Assembly: GCA_029962745.1 (NCBI GenBank)
Contig: CM057165.1
Span: forward strand, 25,696,319-25,760,318
From: Echinometra lucunter
Lineage: Eukaryota; Echinodermata; Echinoidea; Camarodonta; Echinometridae
Reading direction: 5' to 3'
Length of the DNA: 64,000 nucleotides
Shown: positions 61,900-64,000 of the stretch, piece after piece
How the letters are laid out: each line of letters begins with the position of its first letter
Numbering within the stretch: the first letter of the stretch is position 1
The notes under the pieces: model-generated
What the model was told of the DNA's origin: nothing
Database searches by the model: none
What the model saw: the letters and a program-made list of their open reading frames with translations, nothing else
Program-made: the position numbers and the translations under genes

Positions 61900-63849
61900 G
61901 TAAGGGAACCTCAGCAGTTAAGCATTTTTTAGGCTCCAAAAGTTTGCCAAACATTCGTGGTGGTTAAGAAGCATCGTCAGTTGTTTGTGGGATGCTGGAA
62001 ACGTTCACAAGAAACTTTCAAACTGTTTTGAAATTCCTGCCATTCTTCCGAATCCCAGCATACATTTGTGCACGTCTGGAGCCTGAATTATGAATGTTGG
62101 AATCTGCCAGTTTTTTAAAACTCGCATCCTCAAAATTATTTGTGTGCCCTGTGAAAACAATACTTTGTAGAACTTTTCTGTTTTGAATATTAGTTAATTT
62201 GCCAACAAACAATGGTTAAACTTTGATATGGGGATAGTTCTGTAGCATTATTTCCTCAAGTTTTTTTCCCTCTGAATCTTTTAAAGAACAATCTGCCTGT
62301 ATAATCAAATTAGAAAATAAAACAGAAGTTTCCCATCATTGAAATCACAAACTTCACAATTTACAGTTAGCAAGAAGGCATTTCAAGCCTTTTTCACTTC
62401 ACCAGTAGGGTACATTAACTGAAACTTATATTTGTAAGTTTTCATTCATTCAGCATTTCCAAAATATTGAATGCCATTTAGAATGTTTAGACAGTTGCAA
62501 TGATTCACTTTCATGACCTCAGTTTTCTGATAACTGTAAAAGTGTATTTGACATTTATTAAATATTTTATCTTCACATCAGGGAAGCTGCATCTTGCCTT
62601 TACCTGTAAAGTATGTGGAATGCGTACAGCCAGGAGTATCTCCAAACACGCCTATGAAAAGGGTGTGGTCATTGTTAAATGTAGTGGATGTGATAACAAT
62701 CATCTCATTGCTGATAATTTAGACTGGTTCAAAGGTGCAAAAGGGGCAGGGAGGTAAGGAGATTCACAGCACATCTCAAATGATCATGTGATTTTAAAGA
62801 TAGTAGCCCACATTTGCAAGTGGCACCCAATCCTAGTCTGCTTAAAAGTTTTACTTTAGATTGCTATAAGCCACAGAAAAACACTCGTAAAGTTTGAAAT
62901 CCCAGTACATTCCTGTTTAGGATTGAGAAGGAAATATTCAACACAAATTTTATTTTATTTTCTTTGTTTTGTAGAGGTGTCTTCCTGACACTTTAAGAGT
63001 AAAACCATTCATTTTTCACTTATTCTTTGGAATATTGTTGTAAATTCGATAACATGATAGTTTTACATATATCTGTCATTCAAAATTGAAATTGACTTAT
63101 TTCTCTTCAAGCTCTGAAACATGTGCAAATGTGGGCTACTACCTTAAAGAGCATTTTGATGGGGAGGTTTGTTTTGTTTTGTTTTGTTTTTCAAAATTTC
63201 CCTTCAGGCAAAATTATTTTCATACTCCTATCAGAAGTAGTACATTTTACAAAGATCGATTAGAACATTTCAAAATGAAATCATTTTTAAATGTCAATTT
63301 GACATTTAAAAAATGATTTTCATTTAGAAATTGATTCTCAAAATTCTTATAAGTTATATGAAGTTTATATAGAATATGAATTATATGTGCCTTATTTTCC
63401 TGATGCCAGTTTGAATGAATATCATATTAGAAATGTCTTCTGACCTGGAGATTCTTTGAATGCCCTCATACTCCAAATGTGACAGCTCGAGTGTTTGGCC
63501 CAAACAGTGGTATGTGCTTGTAGTTGCAAATACCCATTTTTGTGTGCAGTAGATGTGCTTTTCAACAAGATTTCTAGAACCTCAGGGTAAACACTAACTT
63601 TTATTTATAACCTTTCTCAATTGATTTGAACCAGTTTCTTTCACATTGCAATCACATGACCAGAACTCAAGTTTATCTTCAACCCATGTATGAAGTGATT
63701 CTGTTTTTTATATTTCTTCCAAATGCTACAGGAACATAGAAGATATCATGGCAGCTAAAGGAGAGACAGTTCGATCACAGCTGACTGAGGCTGACATGCT
63801 AGAGATCTCAAGCTTGGATACCGATACCCAAACTGAGGAGAAAACATAG
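61593..63849 (+). CDS. DNLZ: DNL-type zinc finger protein (mitochondrial Hsp70 escort), 3 exons
   Basis: Joined exons 61593-61899, 62582-62753 and 63732-63849 give 198 aa with matching phases (1 and 2). Family knowledge: DNLZ/Hep1/Zim17 keeps mitochondrial Hsp70 soluble and supports matrix protein import. Seen here: an Arg-rich N-terminus with few acidic residues, consistent with a mitochondrial presequence; zinc ligands C111xxC114 and C136xxC139; and the DNL signature ADNLDWF (146-152), with GVVIV and the preceding RSISKHAYEKG all matching human DNLZ. After the finger, RNIEDIMAAKGE matches human RNIEEILTARGE. The start is less certain: the frame remains open upstream and a plausible acceptor lies at 61564, so an upstream exon could supply another N-terminus. 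No poly(A) signal is seen before the window ends. Confidence 0.94.
62582..62753 (+). CDS. DNLZ: DNLZ exon 2 (zinc finger)
   Basis: Acceptor CTTCACATCAG. Encodes CKVCGMRTARSISKHAYEKG, then VVIVKCSGCDNNHLIADNLDWF. Both Cys pairs and the Asp-Asn-Leu are intact. Donor GGGAG|GTAAGG, phase 2. Confidence 0.97.
62794..63148. mobile_element. Inverted-repeat element in DNLZ intron 2
   Basis: Arms of about 25 bp, TAGTAGCCCACATTTGCA at 62801-62818 and its complement at 63124-63141 with a few more flanking matches, bracket about 305 bp without other symmetry. A short non-autonomous transposon is the likely reading; a chance pair of separate repeats cannot be excluded. Confidence 0.55.
63732..63849 (+). 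CDS. DNLZ: DNLZ exon 3
   Basis: Acceptor ATGCTACAG. Completes Arg160, then NIEDIMAAKGETVRSQLTE and an acidic tail DTDTQTEEKT; stop TAG at 63847-63849. Confidence 0.93.
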
Positions 63850-63876
63850 TACATATGATGATCTGCACTGTGCATA

Positions 63877-64000
63877 CAGTGGAAACTTGGTATAAAGAGA
63901 TCTGATATAACAATATTCCTGATATACATGTAGCAAGGTAATATTTCGGTCCCAGCTCTTTATATTCTATTGCTTTTCAAACCCAATATAACGAGATTCC
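63877..64000 (+). mobile_element. Partial pogo/Tigger-like repeat at window end
   Basis: Begins TA|CAGTGGAAACTTGG and continues with TATAA-rich, GAGAT-containing sequence. The opening matches the TA|CAGTG.AAAC end at 49812. The other end lies beyond the window. Confidence 0.5.

Overview
The window looks like nuclear DNA from an animal, most likely a marine invertebrate deuterostome and plausibly a sea urchin. It has spliced genes with GT..AG introns, dense microsatellites (GA/CT, ATC/GAT, TTA, homopolymer G/C), many small fold-back transposons and a tRNA-derived SINE. The echinoid assignment is inference; the eukaryotic, metazoan nature is read directly from the gene structures. About 6% of the window is protein-coding.

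Three genes can be assembled exon by exon with matching splice phases. (1) A BarH-like homeobox gene (Barhl, + strand, CDS 12621-26533, 3 coding exons, 431 aa) encodes a transcription repressor with an eh1/FIL Groucho-binding motif and a BarH-type homeodomain with Tyr49. (2) A DEAD-box RNA helicase of the DDX31/Dbp7 family (- strand, CDS 60700 down to 34333, 16 exons, 742 aa) has all helicase motifs in order. (3) A DNL-type zinc-finger gene (DNLZ/Hep1/Zim17, + strand, CDS 61593-63849, 3 exons, 198 aa) encodes a mitochondrial Hsp70 escort protein, transcribed divergently from DDX31 across about 0.9 kb.

Layout: 1-10.8 kb is gene-free and repeat-rich; 10.8-12.6 kb is a promoter-like region and 5' UTR; 12.6-26.5 kb is Barhl with introns of 8.6 and 4.0 kb; 26.5-34.3 kb lies between the convergent 3' ends of Barhl and DDX31; 34.5-48.1 kb is a 13.65 kb last intron of DDX31; 48.1-60.7 kb holds the other 15 DDX31 exons, whose introns are packed with fold-back elements; 60.7-61.6 kb is the bidirectional promoter interval; 61.6-63.85 kb is DNLZ.

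BARHL1 and DDX31 are also neighbours in the human genome at 9q34. The pairing here, together with the oversized last DDX31 intron on the Barhl-facing side, suggests an ancient regulatory block in which a housekeeping helicase gene hosts enhancers of the adjacent developmental gene. I found no bacterial-style system, CRISPR array, rRNA or standard tRNA gene. The best leads are the regulatory block, the missing N-terminal FIL motif in Barhl, a dead duplicate of a DDX31 exon start, a non-autonomous hAT element with a perfect 8-bp target duplication, and a palindromic array of about 21-bp words beside a DDX31 splice acceptor.
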